A stretch of 64,000 nucleotides of DNA from JAWXCE01 sp034440495 (lineage in GTDB: Bacteria > Pseudomonadota > Alphaproteobacteria > Rhizobiales > Rhodomicrobiaceae): NCBI GenBank assembly GCA_034440495.1, contig JAWXCE010000034.1, positions 1-64,000 on the forward strand, read 5' to 3'. Positions 45,336-54,795 of this stretch are shown piece by piece (position 1 is the first letter of the stretch; the number at the start of each line of letters is the position of its first letter). Position numbers and translations under genes: made by a program. Under the pieces are notes generated by a model, which was given only the letters and a program-made list of their open reading frames with translations, did no database searches and was not told where the DNA came from.

Positions 45336-46007
45336 ATGGCGAATTATGCCGCACAGCGGGAAACGATGGTCGCCTCGCAGCTTCGCCCAAACCGGGTCAC
45401 GTCTTCAGACGTGTTGCGGGCGTTCGCCACGACGTCGCGTGAGGCGTTTCTGCCGAACGCGCTAAAGCCTCTTGCTTATATGGACGATCATCTATTGCTC
45501 AGTCCCGCATTTGTGGATGCTCCTGGGCGTTACTGTCTATCTCCGATGATGCAGGCGTGGCTGTTGCAAGCGGTGCGCATCACGAAGTCGGACGCGGCTC
45601 TGGATGTCGGTTGCGGTTGCGGCGTATCGGCCGCGCTGCTCGCCGCGTTGGCAAACCGCGTGGATGCGTTGGAAGAAAATGAAACTCTGGCGACGTTTGC
45701 AAAAAGCGCGCTAGCCGATCAAGGGGTGACCGGCGCCTCTGTCCGTATAGCGCCTCTTACTGGTAACGGTCTGTTCGGCGGGCCTTATAACGTGATTATC
45801 GTCAATGGCGGCGTGCCGCAGCCGCCCGAGAAGCTTTTTGAGCTTTTGGCCGATGATGGAAGGCTTGCCTGCGTTATCACACGGCCAGACGAAAATCGTC
45901 TTGTTGTGTTTGAGAAGACAAACAAGGTGATGCGGCGGAGCGTTGTTTGGGATGCGTCCGCGCCACCTCTGACCGGATTTGCGGAAAAATCCGGATTTCT
46001 ATTTTAA
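45336..46007 (+). CDS. Protein-L-isoaspartate O-methyltransferase family protein
   Basis: The 223-residue protein opens with NYAAQRETMVASQLRPNRV and has REAFLP, YMDDHLLLSP, the SAM loop LDVGCGCGVSAALLA and NVIIVNGGVPQPPEKL, the arrangement of the PCMT fold. The catalytic post-I Ser-Gly loop of true repair enzymes is not conserved here, so the substrate is uncertain. It carries a strong GGAGG ribosome site. It precedes tolC, popZ and valS, the common order in Rhizobiales. Confidence 0.87.
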   Translation: MANYAAQRETMVASQLRPNRVTSSDVLRAFATTSREAFLPNALKPLAYMDDHLLLSPAFVDAPGRYCLSPMMQAWLLQAVRITKSDAALDVGCGCGVSAALLAALANRVDALEENETLATFAKSALADQGVTGASVRIAPLTGNGLFGGPYNVIIVNGGVPQPPEKLFELLADDGRLACVITRPDENRLVVFEKTNKVMRRSVVWDASAPPLTGFAEKSGFLF

Positions 46008-46197
46008 CGCGCGTCAAGGTCGCGGCAAAAGTGCAACGCATTGGATACAAAACAGTCCGTTAGCGCCTGCCAGGCTTCCTTGTGACGCTCTGAGCCGCTA
46101 AGTTCACGTCGAATGTTTGGGGTGGTGCGTAATTCTAGCGCCATGCGGCCAAAACGAAGCCTGTTTTGCGCGTATAAAAATTAGGACTTGTGCAGAA

Positions 46198-47670
46198 ATG
46201 AAGGTTTCGACCCGCTCAGGATTGACACGTCCCGCTCTCTATGGCGTGGCGCTTGCTATGGCGCTTTTGCTGCCTGCTTCCGTGCTTGCAGATTCCCTGA
46301 AGAATGCTCTTGCCTCCTCATATCTTTTTAATCCAACACTCAAGGCGAAGCGTTCGGAGCTGCGCTCGAACGATGAAGAAGTTCCGATCGCCAAATCTGG
46401 TTTTCGCCCAAGAATCACAGGCACAATCGAAAACTCGTTTACGGATCAAACGACTCGCCCCGACTCGCCAGGCACAGGAACAAACTATCCAAAGAACTAC
46501 TCCATCGGAATAACGCAGCCGATCTTTCGCGGATTCCGGACGGTAAACGCTGTGAGAGGGGCAGAGGCGATCGTTGAGGCCTCACGCGAGAACCTGCGGA
46601 GCGTTGAACAGAACGTATTACTGAACGCCGTTACAGCATATATGGATGTGTTTCGCGACGAAGCTACTTTGCAGCTTCAACTGAACAATCAGCGGGTTTT
46701 AACGGAACAGCTCCGCGCCGCTAAAGACCGCTTTGAAGTCGGCGAAGTTACGCGCACGGACGTGGCGCAAGCACAAGCCCGTCAAAGTGGCGCCGTGTCG
46801 CAAGTTAGCGCCGCTAGAGCGAACCTAGCCCTCAGCCGCTCGTCTTACCAGCGTTTGATTGGATCGATGCCGTCTGGCGTCTCTGATCCGGGAGCGCCTT
46901 TGAAAATGATACCCCGCAGCCAGGAAGAGGCGGTTCGCATTGGCGAAGGTGAAAACCCTTTTATCCTGGAAGCTCTGTTCCGTGAACGCTCGGGCGAGCA
47001 CCTGGTTCGTCAGATTAAGGGAGAGTTGCTTCCTGAGCTAAACGTTGAAGCAAGCTACACGAAAGGCATCGACCCGTCCAAAAACACGGAGGAGTCCGAC
47101 AACACTATTGTTACCGGTAGGCTAACTGTACCGATTTATCAGGCAGGTGAAGTCTCCGCCCGTATCCGGCAAGCCAAAGAAACTCAATCTCAGTTCCGCC
47201 AACTCATTGACGAGGCCCGCGAACAGGTGCGTGCTGACGTTATCTCTAACTGGGGACAATACATATCATCACGCGCTCAGATCGAGTCAGCGCGCGCTCA
47301 GGTGGAGGCTAACCGAATCGCCCTAGCTGGTGTCCGGGAGGAAGAAAAAGTTGGTCAGCGCACCCTTCTTGACGTTTTGGACGCCGAGCAAGAACTATTG
47401 AATTCGGAAGTTGCCCTTGTTTCCACAAAACGTGACTATGTAGTCGCAGCTTACGCGCTTTTATCTTCGATTGGGCGCCTTTCGGCCAGCGAGCTTGGGC
47501 TTTCTGTCCAACTTTACGACGCAACGCAAAATTATCGCCGTGTGCGGAATAAAGCTTACGGTTGGAGTACATCGGTTGAAGCTATGGAAGATCCTCAGGT
47601 TGCCCCTGTCACCGCACCGGGCGTTACACCGGGTCAGCGTTACGGCGATGGGCCTGCTTACACGCGCTAA
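46198..47670 (+). CDS. tolC: TolC family outer membrane efflux protein
   Basis: A signal peptide (residues 1-31, ending SVLA) is followed by two TolC/OEP repeats: SLKNALASSYLFNPTLKAKR, YSIGITQPIFRGFRTVNAV, DRFEVGEVTRTDVAQAQARQ, then the second repeat GRLTVPIYQAGEVSARIRQAK and EEKVGQRTLLDVLDAEQEL. The trimeric channel connects inner-membrane exporters to the outside. I start at ATG 46198, whose product has a standard signal; an earlier TTG adds 27 residues. No exporter genes are adjacent, as is common for a housekeeping TolC. Confidence 0.95.
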   Translation: MKVSTRSGLTRPALYGVALAMALLLPASVLADSLKNALASSYLFNPTLKAKRSELRSNDEEVPIAKSGFRPRITGTIENSFTDQTTRPDSPGTGTNYPKNYSIGITQPIFRGFRTVNAVRGAEAIVEASRENLRSVEQNVLLNAVTAYMDVFRDEATLQLQLNNQRVLTEQLRAAKDRFEVGEVTRTDVAQAQARQSGAVSQVSAARANLALSRSSYQRLIGSMPSGVSDPGAPLKMIPRSQEEAVRIGEGENPFILEALFRERSGEHLVRQIKGELLPELNVEASYTKGIDPSKNTEESDNTIVTGRLTVPIYQAGEVSARIRQAKETQSQFRQLIDEAREQVRADVISNWGQYISSRAQIESARAQVEANRIALAGVREEEKVGQRTLLDVLDAEQELLNSEVALVSTKRDYVVAAYALLSSIGRLSASELGLSVQLYDATQNYRRVRNKAYGWSTSVEAMEDPQVAPVTAPGVTPGQRYGDGPAYTR

Positions 47671-47933
47671 ATATTTTCCATTGGCTCAACCAATTTTCTC
47701 CTTGGGCTATATGGGCATTAGCTCCCCAACAAGCGTCTCGGAATGACCTCAATAACGACTTGCGAGATTGTGACCCTGGCCTACACAAAGGCTTTTATGA
47801 CATTCTGCTTTAAACAGCGCTGGGAGCGCTTCAAGCGCACGTGGTTTGAGGTTGCAGCCCATACCTTGAGCGGTTAGTCATGAAGGTGCGGACACATTGA
47901 CTAGAACGCTTCTGCGCCGATGCGGAGACTAAG

Positions 47934-49502
47934 ATGAAAAATGCCGATCAAGCCCGTGACGACAGCATGGAGGAAATCCTTGCATCGATCCGGAAGATTA
48001 TTGCAGACGACGAAGCAGGCGGCGTTGCCCTGGACCCGCGCTCCCCTGTCGGAGCTCCCACGAGTCTTGAGGTTGGGAATCTGGAAGCGGCTTTTGTAGG
48101 TGAGCCGTTTTTTGACCTCGGCAAATCCGCGACACAGCACGAGGTTCTTTCTAAAACGCAACCACAGTTCCCTGCGGCCGAGGATATCATGGATCTGAGC
48201 GAGGATTTTCTCGTTGCCGAAGGTGAATTCGACAACCCGTTTCTCGCGCCCTCCCCTTTTCAGACCGAAACGCGCAGAAATGCGCCTGAGCCGACGCTGC
48301 GCATCGAGCCTAATCTCTCCTCTTCGGCGCATGAACGCAGTTTTACGCCGTCTCCCATTCTTGGGGCGCCATCTGAGCAGTCACGCAATGTCCCCGAGGC
48401 TGAAGCGCCAGCCGACGAACGTCGTTTATGGGACGGTCAGCCACCGACACCGTTGAGGGCGCAAAGAACGGAGATGGAACCGCTACAAAGCCGTGTTGCT
48501 TCGTTTGAAAAGCTAGCGCCAGACTCGTTTCAATCCACTCCGGCGCCACAGCCTGCGCCAGCATTTTCAAACGGCGCTTCTGGCTCTGATTTCCGCGCGA
48601 AACCTATCGACCAAACTCCCTTACGTCCGCCATCGCGCCAGGGTTGGGCTGGCCCCCGTGAAATAAGCCGCGACTCAACGCCAGGTTTTGAACCGCGCCC
48701 CCGAGCCGCGTCTGGCCTCGAAGAGAATTCTGGCGAACCATTCTGGGCGCAGCCAGACCTAGATACCAATGCTCTGACTATAGCTCTGCACACGCAAGCT
48801 CCACGGAAACAACAAGCGCCAGCCACAAAAGAGCCAATGTTGCAAATGGCGCCCGCGCCAGCCGCGCCGGTGGAAAACATTCCGGCGCCGCCCCCCTTGC
48901 AGTCACGCTTGTCAGCGCCGGTTACACAGTCCGGTCTTGCTACCGTTTCAATGCCGCACTTGCCCGATTCGCTTTCCAACGGCCCAATCTCGTCGATCTC
49001 TGCGGACGGTGAAGCGGGTGGCCACCCTCAATATTTCCAGGCTATGGCCGAGGAGCTTGTGCGCGCCACCGTTCACGGACTGGGCGATCGAGAACTTACC
49101 CAGATAGGTCAAAAGGCCTTAACCGGGGCGCAACGTACCGAACTTAGAACAATTGCGGAGTCATTTGCCGAAACGACGTCTAACTCCGCATTTATGAACG
49201 AGCCGTCGCCGCTGAATGAGGAAAGCGCCGAAAACGCGGCGCTGTACGCCGTGCCGGAGGAACAGCTAAATTCACCGCAGGCGCCGGCGACAACGGTCCA
49301 CCTCTCGAAAGCCGCCATAACGCCCTCACAAGCATCAGAGACCTTGCAAGCTATGCCGAATGCGCAAAAATCCTTCGAGGATGGCTTCAAAGAGCTGTTG
49401 AAACCCATGCTCACGGACTGGCTGAACGAAAATATGCCCCGGCTTCTAGAAAGCGGTATTCAGCAGGAAATGGAGCGGCGTTCAGTGCTGAAACGCACTT
49501 GA
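47934..49502 (+). CDS. popZ: PopZ / DUF2497 polar organizing protein
   Basis: PopZ assembles polar microdomains that anchor chromosome origins and signalling proteins. Conserved ends mark the family: the N-terminal helix SMEEILASIRKIIADDE, and the C-terminal oligomerization part GFKELLKPMLTDWLNENMPRLL followed by EMERRS. Between them lies a disordered linker of about 430 residues, rich in Pro, Ala, Glu and Gln. At 522 residues it is much longer than Caulobacter PopZ (177), mostly through the linker. It is placed just before valS, the usual position of DUF2497 genes in Rhizobiales. Confidence 0.9.
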   Translation: MKNADQARDDSMEEILASIRKIIADDEAGGVALDPRSPVGAPTSLEVGNLEAAFVGEPFFDLGKSATQHEVLSKTQPQFPAAEDIMDLSEDFLVAEGEFDNPFLAPSPFQTETRRNAPEPTLRIEPNLSSSAHERSFTPSPILGAPSEQSRNVPEAEAPADERRLWDGQPPTPLRAQRTEMEPLQSRVASFEKLAPDSFQSTPAPQPAPAFSNGASGSDFRAKPIDQTPLRPPSRQGWAGPREISRDSTPGFEPRPRAASGLEENSGEPFWAQPDLDTNALTIALHTQAPRKQQAPATKEPMLQMAPAPAAPVENIPAPPPLQSRLSAPVTQSGLATVSMPHLPDSLSNGPISSISADGEAGGHPQYFQAMAEELVRATVHGLGDRELTQIGQKALTGAQRTELRTIAESFAETTSNSAFMNEPSPLNEESAENAALYAVPEEQLNSPQAPATTVHLSKAAITPSQASETLQAMPNAQKSFEDGFKELLKPMLTDWLNENMPRLLESGIQQEMERRSVLKRT

Positions 49503-49615
49503 CCCCTCGGCTACGCAGCAGCCCCAGCAGCGTTAAAAAATAGACGGTTTTAATTGACCGGCATGCAACGCCGTCCTAAACCGCGATAACCACATTAATT
49601 TCATCCGGTTGGAAT

Positions 49616-52576
49616 ATGTTGCCTAAAAACTTCGAGGCCTCGGACATCGAGGCTCGCATCTCTCGGGCGTGGGAAGACGCGAACTGCTTTGCGGCTGGGC
49701 CGAAGGATCGCGTCGGCAAAGCCGCGCCCTACTGCACGATGCTGCCGCCGCCGAACGTCACCGGCTCGCTGCACATGGGGCACGCGCTGAACCATACGCT
49801 TCAGGACATCCTCGTGCGCTTCGAGCGCATGCGCGGTCGCGACGTGCTCTGGCAGCCGGGCACGGATCACGCTGGAATCGCCACGCAGATGGTGGTTGAG
49901 CGGCAATTGATGGAGCGCCAGCTTCCCGGGCGGCGCGAGATGGGGCGCGAGGCGTTCCTGAAGCGCGTGTGGGAGTGGAAGGCCGAGTCCGGCGGCGCTA
50001 TCGTAGAGCAGCAGAAGCGGCTTGGGGAAAGCTGCGACTGGTCGCGCCAGCGCTTCACCATGGACGAGGGCCTGTCGAAGGCTGTGACGAAAGTGTTTGT
50101 CGAGCTGTACAATCAGGGGCTGATCTACAAGGACAAGCGCCTCGTCAACTGGGATCCGAAGCTGCTCACCGCCATTTCCGACCTGGAGGTGATTTCAGTT
50201 GAAAAGCGCGGCAGCTTTGCGTGGTCGCGCGACGACAAGGCGGAGGATGGAACGCCGAAGCCACTCGACACGGCGGCGTTTAACAAGGTTATCGACCGCG
50301 ACCCGCACGGGCATTTATATTATTTCCGTTATCCAATCAAAAACCCTGGACGGCTGAAAAACAAGTTCATCACCGTGGCGACGACGCGGCCCGAGACAAT
50401 ACTGGGCGACACCGCAGTTGCGGTGAACCCGAATGACAAGCGCTGGAAAGCCTATGTTGGCAAGATTGTGATTTTGCCTATTACGGGCCGTGAAATCCCC
50501 GTAATCGCCGACGATTACGCCGACCCGGAACAGGGCACTGGCGCGGTGAAGATCACCCCCGCGCACGACGAAAATGATTTTAAGGTCGGACGGCGGCATA
50601 ACCTAAAACTAGTAAATATTCTGACGGGAACAGCCGTAATTCTTATCAGACGAATTGGTATGACCAATCCAGATCTCGACGATCTAAGTGAGGAAAATCT
50701 TGAGATTTTAGACAAATTTGACAGCCTTGATCGTTTTGAAGCGCGTAAACTCATCGTTCAGTATTTGGAGGCGGAAGGCCTCTTAGACAGGATAGAACCT
50801 CACACTCACAAAGTCCCTCACGGCGATCGCTCGGGGGCAGCAATAGAGCCGTGGCTTATGGATCAGTGGTACGTCGACGCTAAGGAGTTAGCAAAACCCG
50901 CAATTGCAGCTGTAGAGGATGGCCGCACTCGTTTTATTCCAGAGAACTGGGAGAAGACCTACTTCCAGTGGATGCGCAATATCGAGCCTTGGTGCATCTC
51001 GCGCCAACTTTGGTGGGGACATCAAATTCCCGCTTGGTATGGACCAAAACTTGACGAAAATGGACAAGTAAAAAAGTTACTCGTCGAGTCATTTGCCGCG
51101 TCTGCCTCTGTGAATGATTTTCAAATTTTCGCTTGTGAGAATGAGGCCGCAGCTTTGGATGAAGCGACTAAACTCTACGGCGAAACTCCCACGATAGCTG
51201 ATAGTCCATTCAACGCAGCTTTAGGCCAGCTTGATACAAGAAAAGTGCATATATGGCGCGACCCCGACGTGCTTGACACGTGGTTTTCCTCCGCGCTTTG
51301 GCCGTTCTCGACGCTCGGGTGGCCGGACAAGACGCCGGAACTTGACCGCTATTACCCCGGCGCGGTGCTCGTCACCGGCTTCGACATCATCTTTTTCTGG
51401 GTCGCCCGCATGATGATGATGGGGCTGCACTTCATGAAGGAGGTGCCCTTCGACACGGTCTATATCCACGCGCTGGTGCGCGACGAGAAAGGCCAGAAAA
51501 TGTCGAAGTCGAAGGGCAACGTTATGGACCCGCTCGGCCTCATCGACGAATACGGCGCCGACGCGCTGCGCTTCACCATGGCGGCGATGGCGGCGCAGGG
51601 GCGCGACGTGAAAATGTCCACCCAGCGCGTGGAGGGCTACCGCAACTTTGCGACCAAACTCTGGAACGCCTCGCGCTTCGCCGAGATAAACGGCTGCATC
51701 GGCGATCCAAAGTTCGATCCGCTTAACGCAAAGCTGGCCGTCAATCGCTGGATAGCTGGCGAAACGGAAGCCGCCGCGCACGCCATCGCTACCGCGCTGG
51801 AGGCGTACAAGTTCAACGAAGCGGCGGGAGCGGCATATCAGTTCGTGTGGAATACATTCTGTGATTGGTACGTAGAACTGGTGAAGCCCGTGCTGACTGG
51901 CCCGGACTGCGCCGCCAAAGCCGAAACGCAGGCCATGACCGCATGGACGCTGGAGCAGATCGTAAAATTGCTGCACCCTTTCATGCCGTTCATCACGGAA
52001 GAATTGTGGGACAAGCAGGCCGAACTGGCGGGCGGGCGGCGCGACTCCATGCTGGCGCTGGCGGAATGGCCGCAGCTTTCCGGCCTCGCCAATGAAAAAG
52101 CCGCCGCCGAAATCAACTGGGTGATCGCGGCGACGAGCGAAATCCGCTCGGCGCTCGCGGAATTTACGTTACCGGCGGGCACGAAGGTGCAGGCGGCGTT
52201 TATTGCCTCCGACGCGAAAGCGAAGTCGCGGGTAGAGACGTGGAAGGCCGAGATCGCCCGCATCGCCAGGCTAAAAGGCGTTGAAATCGGCAACGCCGTG
52301 CCGAAAGGCTCCGTGCAGATTGTGCTCGACGGGGCTATCGCCGCGCTGCCGATTGGCGAATTTATCGACGTTCAGGCGGAAATCGAGCGCATCCGCAAGC
52401 AGGCCGCGCAAGCGCAAGCGGAAATCGCCAAGGTAGACGCCAAACTCGGCAACGCCGATTTTGTCGCCAAGGCGCCCGAGGCAGTGGTGGAGGAAAACCG
52501 CGAGCGCCGCGCCGCCAACGAGGCCATCATTGCCAAGCTGGCGGAAGCCTTGAAGCGCATCGAGGCGGCTGTTTAG
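49616..52576 (+). CDS. valS: Valyl-tRNA synthetase
   Basis: ValS charges tRNA-Val. The 986-residue protein is complete: the HIGH-type motif NVTGSLHMGHAL, the CP1 editing domain, WCISRQLWWGHQIPAW, the KMSKS motif GQKMSKSKGNVMDPLG, the anticodon-binding domain and the C-terminal coiled coil (VQAEIERIRKQAAQAQAEI). The segment from about 50580 to 51255 has markedly different codon use from both flanks: CTA, TTA, ATA, AGA, GTA, GCA and AAT are frequent there and rare before and after. The protein remains in frame and motif-complete across the segment, which suggests a recombined piece. Confidence 0.97.
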   Translation: MLPKNFEASDIEARISRAWEDANCFAAGPKDRVGKAAPYCTMLPPPNVTGSLHMGHALNHTLQDILVRFERMRGRDVLWQPGTDHAGIATQMVVERQLMERQLPGRREMGREAFLKRVWEWKAESGGAIVEQQKRLGESCDWSRQRFTMDEGLSKAVTKVFVELYNQGLIYKDKRLVNWDPKLLTAISDLEVISVEKRGSFAWSRDDKAEDGTPKPLDTAAFNKVIDRDPHGHLYYFRYPIKNPGRLKNKFITVATTRPETILGDTAVAVNPNDKRWKAYVGKIVILPITGREIPVIADDYADPEQGTGAVKITPAHDENDFKVGRRHNLKLVNILTGTAVILIRRIGMTNPDLDDLSEENLEILDKFDSLDRFEARKLIVQYLEAEGLLDRIEPHTHKVPHGDRSGAAIEPWLMDQWYVDAKELAKPAIAAVEDGRTRFIPENWEKTYFQWMRNIEPWCISRQLWWGHQIPAWYGPKLDENGQVKKLLVESFAASASVNDFQIFACENEAAALDEATKLYGETPTIADSPFNAALGQLDTRKVHIWRDPDVLDTWFSSALWPFSTLGWPDKTPELDRYYPGAVLVTGFDIIFFWVARMMMMGLHFMKEVPFDTVYIHALVRDEKGQKMSKSKGNVMDPLGLIDEYGADALRFTMAAMAAQGRDVKMSTQRVEGYRNFATKLWNASRFAEINGCIGDPKFDPLNAKLAVNRWIAGETEAAAHAIATALEAYKFNEAAGAAYQFVWNTFCDWYVELVKPVLTGPDCAAKAETQAMTAWTLEQIVKLLHPFMPFITEELWDKQAELAGGRRDSMLALAEWPQLSGLANEKAAAEINWVIAATSEIRSALAEFTLPAGTKVQAAFIASDAKAKSRVETWKAEIARIARLKGVEIGNAVPKGSVQIVLDGAIAALPIGEFIDVQAEIERIRKQAAQAQAEIAKVDAKLGNADFVAKAPEAVVEENRERRAANEAIIAKLAEALKRIEAAV

Positions 52577-53069
52577 TGAAACAATAATAGCAAAGTATAC
52601 CTGTTTTCAGAGTCAGAATGAATATGAAATTCTCTTTAGATAATGGCACGCCTGTTTTTCCCGAGAATATTGGGATGAGACAGAAAACGGCGCTATCGTG
52701 TTGAGGACGAAGGACAGTGCGATGAGAAATTCTGGCATACAAAATGCAGCGCCGGACGCAACCTGAGCGCGCGTTTATCAATTTGAACGCGAAACACCTT
52801 CAATTGCATATCGACTGTACCCGTTTCGCCACGGTGTGGGCGAAACGCGCCAACTTTAGGCCATAAATCTCGCGCAGATTGATAAGATAAGTAATAATAA
52901 GAGTATGCGAAAAATCAGGTTGGCAAACCAGCCGGGCGCAAGTGGCGTAAAGCAGTGGCCTAGCTAAAGAAATGCGTAAGTCGGCTGAATTCTAACGAAA
53001 CCGGGGGCGGTTTTTATCGTGGCTTTGTGCTGCGAGCGTAGTTTGATTGCGGCGGGGAGCCTGAAGCGA
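52577..53069. other. Intergenic region with a G+C-rich hairpin
   Basis: About 490 bases between valS and ilvD with no supported gene. A perfect 9-base stem, CGTTTCGCC (52822-52830) and GGCGAAACG (52839-52847), with an 8-base loop is present but has no T-tract, so it is not a standard terminator. It might be a regulatory site upstream of ilvD or an extragenic palindrome. Confidence 0.5.
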
Positions 53070-54794
53070 ATGGATGCGAGGGTTTTCGACAAGGCCAAAT
53101 TGCCAAGTCGACATGTTACAGTCGGGCCGGAGCGCGCGCCGCACCGCTCGTATTATTATGCGATGGGTTTGACTGAAGAGCAGATCAATCAGCCGTTTGT
53201 CGGTGTCGTGTCCTGCTGGAATGAAGCCGCACCCTGTAATATCTCCCTTATGCGCCAGGCCCAAGCCGCAAAAAAAGGCGTGGCTGACGCTTTCGGAACG
53301 CCGCGCGAATTCTGTACGATCACAGTGACAGACGGCATCGCCATGGGCCACCAGGGCATGAAGTCCTCACTCATCAGCCGCGAAGTCATCGCCGACTCCA
53401 TCGAACTCACCATGCGCGGCCATTGCTACGACGCCATGGTCGGTATCGCGGGCTGCGACAAATCATTGCCGGGCATTATGATGGCGATGCTGCGTCTGAA
53501 CGTGCCTAGCGTGTTCATGTATGGCGGCTCGATTTTGCCGGGCCGCTTCAAGGGCCGCGATGTCACCGTGCAGGACGTATTTGAGGCGGTCGGCAACCAC
53601 TCGGCGGGCAAGATGTCCGATGAGGAGTTGCACGAGCTGGAGTGTGTGGCGTGTCCGAGCGCGGGGTCATGCGGCGGTCAATTTACCGCGAACACCATGG
53701 CATGTGTATCCGAGGCTATCGGTCTCGCCCTGCCGGGCTCCGCTGGCGCGCCTGCGCCCTACGAAAGTCGCGACGAATACGCAGTCGCATCTGGTCGCGC
53801 GGTAATGCAGCTTATCGCCCAGGGCATCCGTCCACGCGACATCGTGACGAGACAGGCGCTCGAAAACGCAGCGGCCGTGATTGCGGCCACTGGCGGCTCC
53901 ACGAACGGCGCGCTGCACTTGCCCGCAATGGCTCATGAAGCGGGCATCGATTTCGACCTGTTCCCCGTTGCCGAAATTTTCCGTAAAACGCCCTACATCG
54001 CCGATTTAAAACCCGGCGGGCGCTATGTCGCCAAGGACATGTTCGAGATCGGCGGCATGCCAGTGCTCATGAAGGCGCTTCTCGATGGCGGTTTTTTACA
54101 CGGCGATTGCCTCACAGTCACTGGTAAAACCATCGCGCAGAACTTAGAAGGCGTTATCTTCCCGACAGATCAAGATGTGATCCTGCCTACGGCCAAGCCG
54201 CTGTCCTTAACCGGCGGTGTAGTGGGTCTGCGCGGCACGCTTGCGCCCGATGGCGCCATCGTCAAGGTGGCGGGCATGAAAAAGCTACAGTTTACCGGCC
54301 CGGCCCGCTGCTTCGACAGTGAGGAGGAGGCATTTCATGCGGTTGACACGCGCGCTATAAATGAAGGTGAAGTGATCGTCATCCGCTATGAGGGCCCGCG
54401 CGGCGGTCCCGGCATGCGTGAGATGCTGTCCACCACCTCTGCGCTTTACGGCCAAGGCTTGGGCGACAAGGTGGCGCTCATCACGGACGGGCGCTTTTCT
54501 GGCGCGACGCGCGGTTTCTGTATTGGCCATGTTGGGCCTGAGGCGGCGCTTGGCGGCCCTATCGGGCTTTTGCGGGATGGCGACATTATCGTTATCGACG
54601 CGGATAAGGGAACGCTCGACATTTCGTTGAGCGCGGACGAACTTGCTCGCCGTCGCGCCGTGTGGACGCCGCGCCATACGATGTATCAAAGTGGAGTGCT
54701 GTGGAAATACGCTCAGGAAGTCGGGCCAGCCGTTAAGGGCGCGGTGACGCACCCGGGCGGTCGCGCTGAAGTTCAGTGTTATGCGGATATTTGA
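53070..54794 (+). CDS. ilvD: Dihydroxy-acid dehydratase
   Basis: IlvD makes 2-oxo acids from dihydroxy acids in branched-chain amino acid synthesis. The protein has the iron-sulfur cluster cysteines (VSCWNEAAPCN, IAGCDKSLPG, PSAGSCGGQFTANTM), PGSAGAPAP, TGGSTNGALHLPA, and the end YEGPRGGPGMREML and TDGRFSGATRGFCIGHVGPEA. With the ATG at 53070, which has a GGGGAG site 10 bases upstream, it is 574 residues, the usual length; the frame is open 51 bases further up. The sulfate-like cluster type is not decidable by eye. Confidence 0.97.
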   Translation: MDARVFDKAKLPSRHVTVGPERAPHRSYYYAMGLTEEQINQPFVGVVSCWNEAAPCNISLMRQAQAAKKGVADAFGTPREFCTITVTDGIAMGHQGMKSSLISREVIADSIELTMRGHCYDAMVGIAGCDKSLPGIMMAMLRLNVPSVFMYGGSILPGRFKGRDVTVQDVFEAVGNHSAGKMSDEELHELECVACPSAGSCGGQFTANTMACVSEAIGLALPGSAGAPAPYESRDEYAVASGRAVMQLIAQGIRPRDIVTRQALENAAAVIAATGGSTNGALHLPAMAHEAGIDFDLFPVAEIFRKTPYIADLKPGGRYVAKDMFEIGGMPVLMKALLDGGFLHGDCLTVTGKTIAQNLEGVIFPTDQDVILPTAKPLSLTGGVVGLRGTLAPDGAIVKVAGMKKLQFTGPARCFDSEEEAFHAVDTRAINEGEVIVIRYEGPRGGPGMREMLSTTSALYGQGLGDKVALITDGRFSGATRGFCIGHVGPEAALGGPIGLLRDGDIIVIDADKGTLDISLSADELARRRAVWTPRHTMYQSGVLWKYAQEVGPAVKGAVTHPGGRAEVQCYADI

Positions 54795-54795
54795 G

